Of a DNA stretch of 52,878 nucleotides, positions 1 to 8,150 are shown in pieces. The notes under the pieces were generated by a model, which made no database searches, was not told where the DNA came from, and worked only from the letters and a program-made list of their open reading frames with translations. The stretch comes from Pseudomonas marginalis (GTDB lineage Bacteria > Pseudomonadota > Gammaproteobacteria > Pseudomonadales > Pseudomonadaceae). The first letter of the stretch is position 1. Every line of letters starts with the position of its first letter. The DNA lies in assembly GCF_001645105.1 (NCBI RefSeq), contig NZ_LKEG01000013.1:1-52878 (forward strand). The letters are read 5' to 3'. The translations under genes and the position numbers were made by a program.

Positions 1-12
1 GCGCGGGGCGGC

Positions 13-35
13 TAACCCGGCGTCCTGCCGGGTTA
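13..35. other. Hairpin, 9-bp stem
   Basis: The arms TAACCCGGC and GCCGGGTTA are perfectly complementary and enclose the loop GTCCT. No T-run follows on either strand, so it is not a textbook intrinsic terminator. It could be the 3' end structure of a gene lying left of the window. Nothing else is recognisable in 1-84. Confidence 0.5.
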
Positions 36-84
36 CCCACGGATTCAAGCCTGCGTTCGGCCAGCGTGTTTGACGGGGCGCCTC

Positions 85-120
85 AGATCAAGATCAAGAT
101 CAAGATCAAAAGCAAGAGCA
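85..120. repeat. Short tandem repeat, 6-bp unit AGATCA
   Basis: Four perfect copies of AGATCA (85-108) are followed by two degenerate units, AAAGCA and AGAGCA. It lies in a gene-free stretch (1-318). From memory, similar GATCAA-rich runs occur between genes in fluorescens-group pseudomonads; no function is visible here. The rest of the stretch up to the REP pair at 211 holds no gene I can support. Confidence 0.8.
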
Positions 121-210
121 CGGCGGCCTGGTAGCCGACCTGAGTGGTGTGGAGCAAAAGCAGGGCTGATTGATCTAGTCGGCCGGTTTTTTACTGTCGA
201 TCTCGGTCAA

Positions 211-301
211 CTGTGGGAGGGGGCTTGCTCCCGATAGCGGTGGGGCAGTCACAGGTGCATTAGCTGACACACTGCTATCGGGAGCAAGTCTCCTCCCACA
301 G
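211..301. repeat. REPIN-like inverted REP pair
   Basis: The left arm (211-238) begins CTGTGGGAGGGGGCTTGCTC and its reverse complement matches the right arm (274-301) with two mismatches. A 35-base spacer separates the arms. The same arm sequence and the same spacer length recur at 52778-52866, so this is a dispersed palindromic element of the Pseudomonas REP/REPIN type, not a gene-specific terminator. It sits 17 bases beyond the stop codon of the creatininase-family gene. Confidence 0.88.
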
Positions 302-318
302 TTTGATTCAGGTAGGGA

Positions 319-1065
319 TCAGGGTTTGGCTTCGTTACTGAAACTGTTGACTGTCTTGACCAACCCTTGCGCCGCCAGCGCCACCAACTCCCCACCTTTC
401 TCCACCGTTGCCAGCGCCGGGTCCGAGCCCATGCGACCGTCGGGGAAGCGTGCGCGGAAGTCCAGCGCTTCACGGATCGGCCCGGTGTTGGCGATTTGCG
501 GCGAGTAGTCGGCGGTCTTGATCGACTCCGGGTACGCCCATTGCGTCACCGCAATCTCCGATGGCGTGGCATGGCTGCCGTGGCCCACCGGGAATTGGCG
601 TTGGGCCAGGTCGGTCACGCCTTCCAGGTCCCACCAGTTCACCAGCTTCAGCGCGAACCCGGCCGGGCGGCGGGCGAAACTGGCTTCGGCGTATAGCTCC
701 GAAAACGCCGCTTCAATGGTGGCGATATTGCCGCCATGGCCGTTCAGAAACAGAATCTTCTCGAAACCATGCCCGGCCAGCGAGCGCACCCAGTCGCCGA
801 TCGCGGCGATGAAGGTGGAAGGGCGCAGGGAAATGGTGCCGGGAAAGCCCAGGTGGTGCTGGGCCATGCCGATAGTGAAGGTCGGGCCGATCAGGATGTC
901 CGCGTGCTGCTGTGCTTCATGGGCGATGATTTCCGGGCACATCCAGTCGGTGCCGAGCAGGCCGGTGGGGCCATGCTGCTCGTTGGAACCGATGGGGATT
1001 ACCACCGTGCGGCTGCGTTCCAGAAACTGGCCGATCTCGATCCAGGTGGATTGATGTAGAAGCAT
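319..1065 (-). CDS. Creatininase family amidohydrolase
   Basis: A 248-residue protein of the creatininase family, metal-dependent hydrolases that open cyclic amides or cleave formamide-type bonds. Visible family marks are SNEQHGP (Glu29, His31), GTD (Asp40) and NGHGGN (His110), which correspond to the metal ligands and conserved glycine loop of creatininase. There is no signal peptide, so it should be cytoplasmic. The length is normal for the family (about 240-270). The substrate cannot be read from sequence: the family covers creatininase, the mycofactocin protein MftE and pyrimidine-intermediate amidases. The gene stands alone, with a REP pair behind it and a separate gene 32 bases upstream. 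The family call is firm; true creatinine hydrolysis is only one option. Confidence 0.85.
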   Translation of the reverse strand: MLLHQSTWIEIGQFLERSRTVVIPIGSNEQHGPTGLLGTDWMCPEIIAHEAQQHADILIGPTFTIGMAQHHLGFPGTISLRPSTFIAAIGDWVRSLAGHGFEKILFLNGHGGNIATIEAAFSELYAEASFARRPAGFALKLVNWWDLEGVTDLAQRQFPVGHGSHATPSEIAVTQWAYPESIKTADYSPQIANTGPIREALDFRARFPDGRMGSDPALATVEKGGELVALAAQGLVKTVNSFSNEAKP

Positions 1066-1097
1066 GCGTGGCTCTCTTTTTTATCGATGGGAACAGA

Positions 1098-1811
1098 CTA
1101 TCCGCCACGGATTGTACGACTACTCGCCACCTGTTGGGGTTTGCAATTGAGGTACGTCGAGGACTTCAACCAGCGCTGGTCGGGGTACCACGAAAACATG
1201 AACTGCCCATCCTTGAGCTTATCCACCACCTGGCGCGCCACCTGCGGGCGCACGGCGGGGCAACCCTGGCTGCGGCCGATACGGCCTTCGCGCTTGCTCC
1301 ACAGCGGGCTGACGTAGTCGGCGGCGTGGATGACCAGGGCGCGGTCGCGTGCCTGGTCGTTGAAGCCTGGCTCGAGGCCATCCATGCGCAACGAGTAGCC
1401 GTGGGTGCCCAGGTAACTCTCCTGGGTGCGGAACAGGCCCAGGCTTGATTGGTGGCTGCCTTCGCGATTGGAGAACTGGGTGGCGAAGTTTTCCCCGGAG
1501 TTGGCACCGTGGGCGACCAGGTCGCGCAGCACCAGGGTCTTCTTGCGCAAATCGAAGATCCACAGCCGACGGGCGGTCGAGGGCTGTGAATAGTCAATAA
1601 CCGCTAGGCGCTCGGAACGTTCCTCGCCATTACTGACGGCGCACTGCATGGCGCTCAGGGCGCTTTTCAGTACAGTGGGATTGAGTTCTGGAGCCGAGCG
1701 CGCCAGGCTGCTATATAAGTTAGGAGGAATCCCATTGGCCGCGAGCGCAGAATTGCTCAACGTAACCAGGGACAAGGCGATCAGGCCTAAGCGACACAAT
1801 AAAGTCAGCAT
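1098..1811 (-). CDS. Murein L,D-transpeptidase catalytic domain protein (YkuD_2 type)
   Basis: A 237-residue exported protein. Residues 1-24 form a signal peptide ending in SALAA. The C-terminal half carries the L,D-transpeptidase signature: His162 in VIHAADYVS and Cys184 in GRSQGCPAV, the pair used to form or exchange 3-3 peptidoglycan cross-links in the periplasm. The spacing and the HAADYVS form fit the YkuD_2 subgroup rather than classical YkuD. It is transcribed away from a second, larger L,D-transpeptidase that starts 41 bases to the right, so the two share a very short divergent promoter region. Whether it is a transpeptidase or only a peptidoglycan-binding relative needs an assay; the catalytic residues are all present. 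Confidence 0.87.
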   Translation of the reverse strand: MLTLLCRLGLIALSLVTLSNSALAANGIPPNLYSSLARSAPELNPTVLKSALSAMQCAVSNGEERSERLAVIDYSQPSTARRLWIFDLRKKTLVLRDLVAHGANSGENFATQFSNREGSHQSSLGLFRTQESYLGTHGYSLRMDGLEPGFNDQARDRALVIHAADYVSPLWSKREGRIGRSQGCPAVRPQVARQVVDKLKDGQFMFSWYPDQRWLKSSTYLNCKPQQVASSRTIRGG

Positions 1812-1852
1812 CTACAGTACATTCCCCCCGCTGTGGATTGGAGCTAAGCCAA

Positions 1853-3436
1853 TTGTTCAAAAAACACGCATGTTACTTGAGCATTTGCCTGCTCGTTGCA
1901 CCACTGGTCGCGACAGCCGATGAGCCTTTGCCCGTCGCACCCCCGGCCCTGGTCAATACCGCCCCCGTGCAACAGGCGTTGACCCAACTGCCCAGCGTCT
2001 GCCCCAGCCTCGCGCCGCAGATCGACGGCGCCGCCCAAGCGCGTCTGCAAGCCTTTTATCAGCAGCAGGGTGATGAACCGCTGTGGTCCGCCGACGAACG
2101 CCGGCAAGCCCTGCAAACACAGTTGCTGATGCTCGCCGATGACGGCCTGGACCCCACCCACTATAGCCTGCCTGCGCTGGATGCCACGACCAACGTGCTG
2201 TGCAGCGATATCGGTACCAGCCAGCATTACCTGCAAGCGCTCTGGGACCTGCACTACGGACGTCTTCAGCAATCGCGTTTCGAACCGCTGTGGCATTCGC
2301 AGCCGCCCACCCGTGACCCCAACACTGAAGTGCTGGCCTTTGCCGCCGCGGGCCTGCAAGACATGGCCCAGGCATTCGACCAGGCACGTCCCAGCGCCGA
2401 CTTATACCGCAGCCTGCGCAACGCCTATGCCACTGTGCGCCAGCAGCCGTTGCCGCATTGGGACCCGGTCGGCAGTGGCCCGTTGTTGCGCCCTGGCATG
2501 GAAGACCCGCGTGTACCGGAGCTGGCACGGCGCTTGATCAGCGGCGGCTACCTGGCCAAGGCGTCGAGCGGCCAGCAATACCACGATGAGTTGGTCAAGG
2601 CGGTAAAGGCCTTCCAGCTCAGCCACTCCTTGCAAGCCGATGGCGTGATCGGCGCAGGCACTGTGGCCGAACTGAATATCAGCCCGGCGATGCGCCGAGA
2701 ACAGCTGCGCATCAACCTTGAGCGCTTCCGCTGGCTGGCCCAGGACCTGGAGCCCGAAGGCGTATTGGTCAACGTAGCCGCCGCGCAACTGAGCGTGTAC
2801 CAGAGCGGCATCCCCGTGTGGCAGACCCGCCTGCAAGTCGGCCGCGCCGAACGCCAGACGCCGCTGCTCAAATCGCGCATCACCCGGCTGACCCTCAACC
2901 CGACGTGGACCATCCCGCCTACCATCATGCGCGAGGACAAACTCCCGGCCATCCGCCTCAACCCCGAATACCTGCGCCAACAAAACCTGCAAGTGCTTGA
3001 TGCCGAAGGCCACCCGCTGGCCCCCGAACAAATCGACTGGGCGCGTCCCGGCAATATCCTGCTGCGCCAGGAAGCCGGTCCGCGTAACCCGCTGGGCAAG
3101 ATCGTCATGCGCTTCCCCAACCCGTATTCGGTGTACCTGCACGACACGCCGAGCCAGCCCCTGTTTACCAAGGGGCCGCGGGCGTTCAGCTCGGGGTGTG
3201 TGAGGGTCGAGCAACCACTGCTGCTGCGCGATTTACTGGTGAGCCCGGCCGAACGCGCGCGCACCGATGAGTTGCTGGCCACCGGCGTGACCCATGAGTT
3301 CAGGCTGGCCACGCCGGTGCCGGTGCTGTTGGGCTACTGGACGGTTGAGGTCGACCGCCAGGGCGGCTTGGTGTACGCCCCGGATATTTACGCGCGCGAT
3401 CTGGTGTTGATGAAGGCTATGGGGAGTTTGCTCTGA
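1853..3436 (+). CDS. L,D-transpeptidase, YcbB/LdtD type
   Basis: A large periplasmic L,D-transpeptidase of about 527 residues. I place the start at the TTG at 1853 because GGAG (1840-1843) sits nine bases ahead and this start gives a clean signal peptide, MFKKHACYLSICLLVAPLVA. A TTG at 1838 is also open but has no good ribosome site. Domain order: signal peptide, alpha-helical scaffold region (about 30-215), peptidoglycan-binding repeat around 220-275 (DGVIGAGTVAELN), then the YkuD catalytic domain with FSSGCVRVE, catalytic Cys449. This architecture is that of E. coli YcbB (LdtD), which makes 3-3 cross-links and can give beta-lactam tolerance. Its last 20 bases overlap the convergent kinase gene. 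Confidence 0.9.
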   Translation: MFKKHACYLSICLLVAPLVATADEPLPVAPPALVNTAPVQQALTQLPSVCPSLAPQIDGAAQARLQAFYQQQGDEPLWSADERRQALQTQLLMLADDGLDPTHYSLPALDATTNVLCSDIGTSQHYLQALWDLHYGRLQQSRFEPLWHSQPPTRDPNTEVLAFAAAGLQDMAQAFDQARPSADLYRSLRNAYATVRQQPLPHWDPVGSGPLLRPGMEDPRVPELARRLISGGYLAKASSGQQYHDELVKAVKAFQLSHSLQADGVIGAGTVAELNISPAMRREQLRINLERFRWLAQDLEPEGVLVNVAAAQLSVYQSGIPVWQTRLQVGRAERQTPLLKSRITRLTLNPTWTIPPTIMREDKLPAIRLNPEYLRQQNLQVLDAEGHPLAPEQIDWARPGNILLRQEAGPRNPLGKIVMRFPNPYSVYLHDTPSQPLFTKGPRAFSSGCVRVEQPLLLRDLLVSPAERARTDELLATGVTHEFRLATPVPVLLGYWTVEVDRQGGLVYAPDIYARDLVLMKAMGSLL

Positions 3437-3926
3437 GGTTCGCCAGCGTCATTGCGACAGCCTCATCCTGGGTCATGAGGGCGGTGTCGACCGTCAGCGG
3501 CACCTCGTCCCACGCCTCGAACTCATGCGCCAGGACGGACTGCCAAGTGGGAGGCGTCAGGCCGGGAATATCGGCTTTACGGGTTGCCACCCGCCGTTGA
3601 TGTTCCTGGCGGTCAGAGCAAATCACCAGAATATCCGTCAACTCGACCGCTGCCATTGCCGCCACAGCCTTCCACGCATCGCGGCTTTCCTTGACCGGGT
3701 TCACACAGTCGGCCACCACGCAGTGGCCCAGTCGCAGATTGCTCAACGCCAGCGCGTTTGCCACGCTGTAGCCGCTGGCCCCGACATCGCCGGCCAGCAC
3801 GGCGGCATCGCGGATCGCCTGTTCAATCACATCGATACGCAGGTAAACCGCACCGGTCCGGCGTGCCAGTTCACGGGCTATCGTGGTCTTGCCGGTGCCG
3901 GGCAGTCCGCTGAAGACAATTAGCAT
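3417..3926 (-). CDS. P-loop kinase / AAA_33-like ATPase
   Basis: A 169-residue cytoplasmic protein with a Walker A motif GLPGTGKTT at residues 7-15 right at the N-terminus, followed by RTGAVYLRIDVIEQ, a layout typical of small nucleotide or metabolite kinases (AAA_33, adenylylsulfate kinase, gluconokinase or zeta-toxin relatives). The segment VVADCVNPVKESRD resembles the second strand and lid region of this fold. The phosphate acceptor cannot be identified. Its 3' end overlaps the convergent L,D-transpeptidase gene by 20 bases, and its start lies 74 bases from the divergent DapF-like gene. No neighbour suggests a toxin role. Confidence 0.75.
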   Translation of the reverse strand: MLIVFSGLPGTGKTTIARELARRTGAVYLRIDVIEQAIRDAAVLAGDVGASGYSVANALALSNLRLGHCVVADCVNPVKESRDAWKAVAAMAAVELTDILVICSDRQEHQRRVATRKADIPGLTPPTWQSVLAHEFEAWDEVPLTVDTALMTQDEAVAMTLANLRANSP

Positions 3927-4000
3927 GGGGGGCTCTCGATAAAGGCGTGCGCGTTCAGAGTATCCTTCAGTTCCCCCACGAGTCGACCACAGGACAGCCC

Positions 4001-4804
4001 ATGCTTTTGCCGTTCGTAAAGATGCACGCCCACGGCGACGACTTCATCATCATTGATCGCCGTGGCTTGGACGATCCGATCACCGCGGCCATTGCCCGTC
4101 AGTTGGGCAACCGTCACACCGGTATCGGCTTCAACCAATTGGCCGTTGTGTACGATTGTGAAGAGGCGGCCGCACGTATCAGCTTCTGGAACGCCAACGG
4201 CACGCCGCTGGCCACTTGCGGCAGCGCCACCCGTGGCGTGGCCGATCGGTTGATGCATGAAACCGGCAAGGATTCGATCGTGCTGCGTACCGACCGCGGC
4301 CTGCTGACCTGCGTGCGTGCGCCGGGGCGGCAAGTGTCGGTGAACATGGGCGAGCCCTCGCTGGAGTGGGCGGCCGTGCCTTTGTCCAACGCGATGGACA
4401 CCCTGACATTGCCTGTCGAAGGCAGCCCGGCGGCGTGCAGCATGGGCAACCCCCACTGTACGTTTTTCGTCGATGACATCGCGGCTGTCGACGTAGCGGG
4501 CCTGGGCCCGGCGCTGGAAATTCACCCGCTGTTCCCGGCCAGGACCAATGTGCATTTCGTGCACGTGCTCGACCGCAGCCATATCCGCCTGCGCATCTGG
4601 GAGCGCGGTGGCGGCGTGGCGTTGGGGTCGGGGTCGTGCTGCTGTGGGGCGGTGGTCAACGGGATCCGGCGCGGGCTGCTGGATGCCACGGTGCAGGTGC
4701 AGTGTGACGGCGGCACGGTGACCGTGCATTGGACGGGCGAGGGCGGTGTGGTATTGACCGGCAGTGTGGAGCCGGTGATGCAGGGCAGCGCCTACGTGCC
4801 CTGA
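4001..4804 (+). CDS. DapF-like epimerase paralogue with altered active site
   Basis: A 267-residue protein of the diaminopimelate epimerase fold. The ATG at 4001 has AGGA ahead; an upstream GTG at 3947 lacks one. Conserved blocks are MHAHGDDF, RHTGIGFNQL, TCGSATR with Cys73, SMGNPHC, RTNVHF and WERG. Compared by eye with E. coli DapF (from memory), the second active-site block aligns without gaps as GSGSCCCGAV against ACGSGACAAV, so the second catalytic Cys becomes Ser210. The substrate-contacting Asn of GLGNDF is Asp13, and CGNGAR is CGSATR. These changes argue against ordinary LL/meso-DAP epimerisation. It is not next to lysA or xerC, the usual dapF partners, so it is probably a paralogue acting on another amino acid, or a lyase-like variant. 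It overlaps the convergent kinase gene by 13 bases. Confidence 0.75.
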   Translation: MLLPFVKMHAHGDDFIIIDRRGLDDPITAAIARQLGNRHTGIGFNQLAVVYDCEEAAARISFWNANGTPLATCGSATRGVADRLMHETGKDSIVLRTDRGLLTCVRAPGRQVSVNMGEPSLEWAAVPLSNAMDTLTLPVEGSPAACSMGNPHCTFFVDDIAAVDVAGLGPALEIHPLFPARTNVHFVHVLDRSHIRLRIWERGGGVALGSGSCCCGAVVNGIRRGLLDATVQVQCDGGTVTVHWTGEGGVVLTGSVEPVMQGSAYVP

Positions 4805-5934
4805 AATGTCACGGTAAAGGTGGTGCCACCGGTTGCACAGGAAGTCACCGCCACATCCCCACCGTGTACCTTGGCCAACTCGCGCACGATATACAGGCCC
4901 AGGCCCACACTGCGCACATCGCTGCCCTGGTCGGTGCCGCGGGTCATGGGCTCGAACAGCCCGGCCAATAAGGCCTCCGGTATGGCTGCGCCGTGGTTGT
5001 GCACTGACACTTCGCAGCGGCCTTCGCCCAGCCGCGAGGTAATACTGATCGGCCGTTGCAAATCGCCATAAGCCACGCTGTTGGCCACCAGGTTGCCGAT
5101 GATCTGTTGCACGCGGTCTGCGTCCAAATGGGCGTTGCCGCTGCCAATCGCGTGGTGCTCCAACGTCGCCTTGGGGAACGCCACGCGCAGTTCATCCACG
5201 GTGCGATGAATCACGCTATGCAGATCCATGGAGGTGGCCTTGATGACGATGCCCTGGCCGAGCCGCGCCTGGGTGAAGTCCAGCAGATCGGCGATCATGC
5301 GCTGGGCACGCTCGGACGACTGGCCAATATGCCCGAGCAACTGCTGCTCCTTGGGCGTGCGCTCACCGCGACTGAGGAAGTCGGACGCCATGCGAATGGC
5401 CGTGAGTGGGTTTTTCAGGTCATGACTGACAATCGCCACCATCTGCTCGGCGAACAACGCGCGGCGTTGGGAAATGGTATAGGCCTCGCTCAGTTCGGCC
5501 TGGGCTTGCTTCAAGGCGAGTTCGGCGGCGGTTTTTTCCTGCAACAGGGCTTCGGCCAGGTTGCGCGCGTTGAGCAGCTCGCGTTCGTACTTGTCGCGGT
5601 CGGTGGTGCCGAACAGGGCCAGGTCGTACACCACGGCGTCGGCGTGTTCACGCTTGATGCCGTTGAGCAGCACGGTGACCTTGTGCCCATCATGGTGCAG
5701 CATATCGAGCTTCACTTCGGTGACGCTGCCATGCATGCGCAACATGGGCGCCAGGTGCGTCTGGTGGAAGATGCGCCCGCCCATGGTCAGCAAATCCTGG
5801 AAACGCTTGCCGCACAGCGCGGTGGTGCTGAACCCCAGCCACTCGCTGAAGCGCGCATTGGCTTGCAGGATCATGCCGTCTTCCGAGGTGACGGCCAGGG
5901 CGCAGGCCGCGCTGTCGAACAGGTCAGCTTGCAC
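4792..5934 (-). CDS. PAS-domain sensor histidine kinase, coupled to RsbQ-like hydrolase
   Basis: A 380-residue histidine kinase without membrane segments. Order: PAS domain (about 1-110), coiled coil (115-160), HisKA with phospho-acceptor His171 in VSHDLKNPLTAI, and HATPase_c with N-box IIGNLVANS (278-286) and G2 box GLGLYIV (344-350). The start is a GTG whose GTGCAAGCTGA overlaps the stop of the upstream RsbQ-like gene by 11 bases, so translation is probably coupled. No response regulator is adjacent, so its partner lies elsewhere. In B. subtilis, RsbQ activates the PAS domain of the phosphatase RsbP; by analogy this PAS domain would be the target of the neighbouring hydrolase, with a kinase as output. 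Kinase call firm, partnership inferred. Confidence 0.88.
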   Translation of the reverse strand: MQADLFDSAACALAVTSEDGMILQANARFSEWLGFSTTALCGKRFQDLLTMGGRIFHQTHLAPMLRMHGSVTEVKLDMLHHDGHKVTVLLNGIKREHADAVVYDLALFGTTDRDKYERELLNARNLAEALLQEKTAAELALKQAQAELSEAYTISQRRALFAEQMVAIVSHDLKNPLTAIRMASDFLSRGERTPKEQQLLGHIGQSSERAQRMIADLLDFTQARLGQGIVIKATSMDLHSVIHRTVDELRVAFPKATLEHHAIGSGNAHLDADRVQQIIGNLVANSVAYGDLQRPISITSRLGEGRCEVSVHNHGAAIPEALLAGLFEPMTRGTDQGSDVRSVGLGLYIVRELAKVHGGDVAVTSCATGGTTFTVTFQGT

Positions 5935-6739
5935 GTGCAGCCGCCCAAGGGGCCAGGAAACTGTCCATGGCCGTGGCGCAGGCTTGTGGCGCGCTCATGT
6001 GCGGGCAATGGCCGATGTTGTCCACCAGGCAATAGCTGCTGTTGGGTAGCACGCGGTGCAGGTATTCGCCTACGGCCACGGGGGCGATTAGGTCATCGGT
6101 CGACTGCAGGATCAGCACCGGGGTCGCCAGGCCGATCACGTCCTGGCGGTTATCCGACATAAACGTGACCCGCGCGAATTGCTTGGCGATCTCGGGTTCA
6201 GTGCGGCAGAAACTCTCGGTCAACTCTACACCCAGCGCCGATTGACCTTGCGCGCCCATAATCACCGGGGCCATGGCGCTTGACCAGCCGAGGTAGTTAC
6301 TGTCGAGGGTATCGAGTAAGTCGTCGATATCGCTGTGCTTGAAACCACCGATGTACCCGTCGTCATCGATATAGCGCGGCGACGGCCCGATCATGACATG
6401 GGCCGCTACTCGGCCCGGAGCCAGGCGGTCGGCGAGGGCACCGATCATCGCGCTCACCGAATGCCCCACCAGGATCACGGGGCCGACGGCATAGGCATCG
6501 ATAATTTCATTGAGGTCCCGGGCATAAACGTCCAGCGTGCTGTACTTGGCCTTGTCGAAGGCACTCAGGTCAGACAGGCCCGCGCCTACCAAGTCATACA
6601 TCACGACGCGAAAGCGTTCCAGGAAGTGCGGCGCCAGGTAGTTCCACATGGCCTGGTTGCAACCGAACCCGTGGGAAAACACCAGGGTCGAGGTCCCGGT
6701 GCCCATCACGCTGACATTGTTACGGTGACGTAGATCCAT
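5924..6739 (-). CDS. RsbQ-like alpha/beta hydrolase
   Basis: A 271-residue cytoplasmic alpha/beta hydrolase that closely resembles RsbQ, the energy-stress activator of B. subtilis sigma-B signalling, and so also the KAI2/D14 receptor-like hydrolases. Shared blocks are HGFGCNQAMW, YDLVGAGLSD, GHSVSAMIG, MIGPSPRYID, LQSTDDLIAP and GHCPHMS. The catalytic triad is Ser94, Asp216 and His244. RsbQ is thought to process a small hydrophobic ligand and to act directly on a PAS domain; the overlapping downstream gene here encodes a PAS histidine kinase, which fits the same pairing. The gene starts 128 bases from the divergent TPM-domain gene. A general esterase role cannot be excluded, but the RsbQ-specific blocks make the signalling reading the better one. 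Confidence 0.87.
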   Translation of the reverse strand: MDLRHRNNVSVMGTGTSTLVFSHGFGCNQAMWNYLAPHFLERFRVVMYDLVGAGLSDLSAFDKAKYSTLDVYARDLNEIIDAYAVGPVILVGHSVSAMIGALADRLAPGRVAAHVMIGPSPRYIDDDGYIGGFKHSDIDDLLDTLDSNYLGWSSAMAPVIMGAQGQSALGVELTESFCRTEPEIAKQFARVTFMSDNRQDVIGLATPVLILQSTDDLIAPVAVGEYLHRVLPNSSYCLVDNIGHCPHMSAPQACATAMDSFLAPWAAARAS

Positions 6740-6867
6740 GGGCTTCCCGGTTATGGCGTATTGCTATGCGTGCGGGCAGTTTAGATAGTCAAACGCTTTG
6801 GGTCACGCGTTATAGCGCCGATAAGGTAAAGTCGGCGCCTTCAGGAAGAAACTTCAGGTAACAAAAC

Positions 6868-8067
6868 ATGATGCAGCGTGTGCGGCAATCCGTCTTGAGT
6901 CTGCTGGTGCTCGTGTTGATTAGCCTGCTTGCCACCGTCCAGGCGGATACCTCACCTATCGGTGTAGCCCTCGACCAACGGGTGATTGACCTCACCCACA
7001 CGCTGGATGCCGGCACCACCACCCGTCTGAAAAACCAGCTTGCCGACCTTGAACAGCGCAAAGGCGCACAAGTCGCCGTACTGCTGGTACCCAGCACCGG
7101 TGGCGCGAGCATCGAGGACTATGCCAACCAACTGTTCCGCGCCTGGAAACTAGGGCGCAAGGACGTCAACGACGGCATCCTGCTGGTTGTCGCCAAGGAC
7201 GACCGCAAGGTGCGCATCGAAGTGGGTTACGGCCTGGAAGGCACCGTCACCGATTTGCTGGCTCACCGCATCATCGAAGAACACATCACCCCGGCGTTTC
7301 GCCAGGGTGACTATGCGGGTGGGGTTGTCCAAGGCGTCAATGACCTGGTCGTGCTGGTGGACGGCGGTGAATTGCCCCCGGTTGTGGGCCCTGCGTTCAA
7401 TCCCCAGACGATTACCGTATTGCTGGCGTTCATCGTCGGGGCGATTGGCGGTGTGCTGATCGCCGCCGGCAAGTTGCAGTGGCGCCGCGCCTTGATTGCT
7501 ACCGTGGCAGTCACGGTGCTGCTGGCTATTTTTGGCGGCGGCCGTGACTGGTTGGTGTTTCTGCTGGTGTTGCCCCTGACGCTGCTGATCGGCGGCGCGA
7601 CATTCGGCGCATTGTGGCTGGCGCGTGGGGTGTTTTACTGCGTGTCAGGACTGCTGGCGTATATCGTCGCGGTGCTGGTAGTGAACCACTTCGTTGAAGT
7701 CAACTTGGTGCATTGGCTGGCATGGCCGTTTGGCGGCGCCTTGGTGGTGGGGCTGTACGTTGGGCTGTTTTTCGTTATCCGCGAGTCCTTAAGAAAAAGC
7801 CCGCGCTTCTTTATCGTGCGTGTTCTGGCGGTGTTGGCGATTTATGCGGGGGTGGGTGTTTTGCTCGGGCATGGTTATCAAGGTTGGTTACTGGCGATAC
7901 CGGCCGCGTCAATCGTGGCGTTTATCGTGTTTGTCCAGAGCATCTCCAATGGGGGCTCGGGCTCGGGTGGCGGTTCCGGTTCAAGCTCCAGCCGCTCCAG
8001 TTCCAGTAGCAGTTCATCGGGAGGAGGCGGTTCCAGTGGCGGCGGCGGGGCGTCCGGGAGCTGGTAA
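6868..8067 (+). CDS. TPM-domain membrane protein with Gly/Ser-rich tail (YgcG family)
   Basis: A 399-residue exported membrane protein. Residues 1-26 are a signal peptide; residues 35-165 form a TPM domain (VIDLTHTLDAGTTTRL, then NDGILLVVAKDDRKVRIEVG and GYGLEGTVTDLLAHRI). From about 185 to 355 there are several hydrophobic membrane segments, and the last 45 residues are almost only Gly and Ser, ending GASGSW, a tail typical of YgcG/TPM proteins. TPM domains have been linked to photosystem repair in plants and to phosphatase-like folds; the bacterial role is unclear. The protein would sit in the inner membrane with the TPM domain in the periplasm. The first two codons are ATG ATG and either may be used. 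Confidence 0.87.
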   Translation: MMQRVRQSVLSLLVLVLISLLATVQADTSPIGVALDQRVIDLTHTLDAGTTTRLKNQLADLEQRKGAQVAVLLVPSTGGASIEDYANQLFRAWKLGRKDVNDGILLVVAKDDRKVRIEVGYGLEGTVTDLLAHRIIEEHITPAFRQGDYAGGVVQGVNDLVVLVDGGELPPVVGPAFNPQTITVLLAFIVGAIGGVLIAAGKLQWRRALIATVAVTVLLAIFGGGRDWLVFLLVLPLTLLIGGATFGALWLARGVFYCVSGLLAYIVAVLVVNHFVEVNLVHWLAWPFGGALVVGLYVGLFFVIRESLRKSPRFFIVRVLAVLAIYAGVGVLLGHGYQGWLLAIPAASIVAFIVFVQSISNGGSGSGGGSGSSSSRSSSSSSSSGGGGSSGGGGASGSW

Positions 8068-8150
8068 AACCGTGAGCGCGGCGTTTAGCCAAACCCTCCC
8101 TTGAAGCTCAAACGTGTGTGAAACGGCTCGATTCCTTCAACGCCGGTTGT

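Noticed and set aside
85..120. AGATCA repeats as part of a CRISPR array
   Set aside because: The units are six bases long and contiguous, with no spacers and no cas genes.
5056..6162. Long plus-strand open frame opposite the histidine kinase and RsbQ-like genes
   Set aside because: It spans two well-supported genes on the other strand and shows no family features.
7960..8064. Gly/Ser-rich low-complexity end of the TPM gene as a frameshift or repeat artefact
   Set aside because: Glycine/serine tails ending in a short aromatic motif are usual in TPM/YgcG-type proteins, and the frame is uninterrupted.
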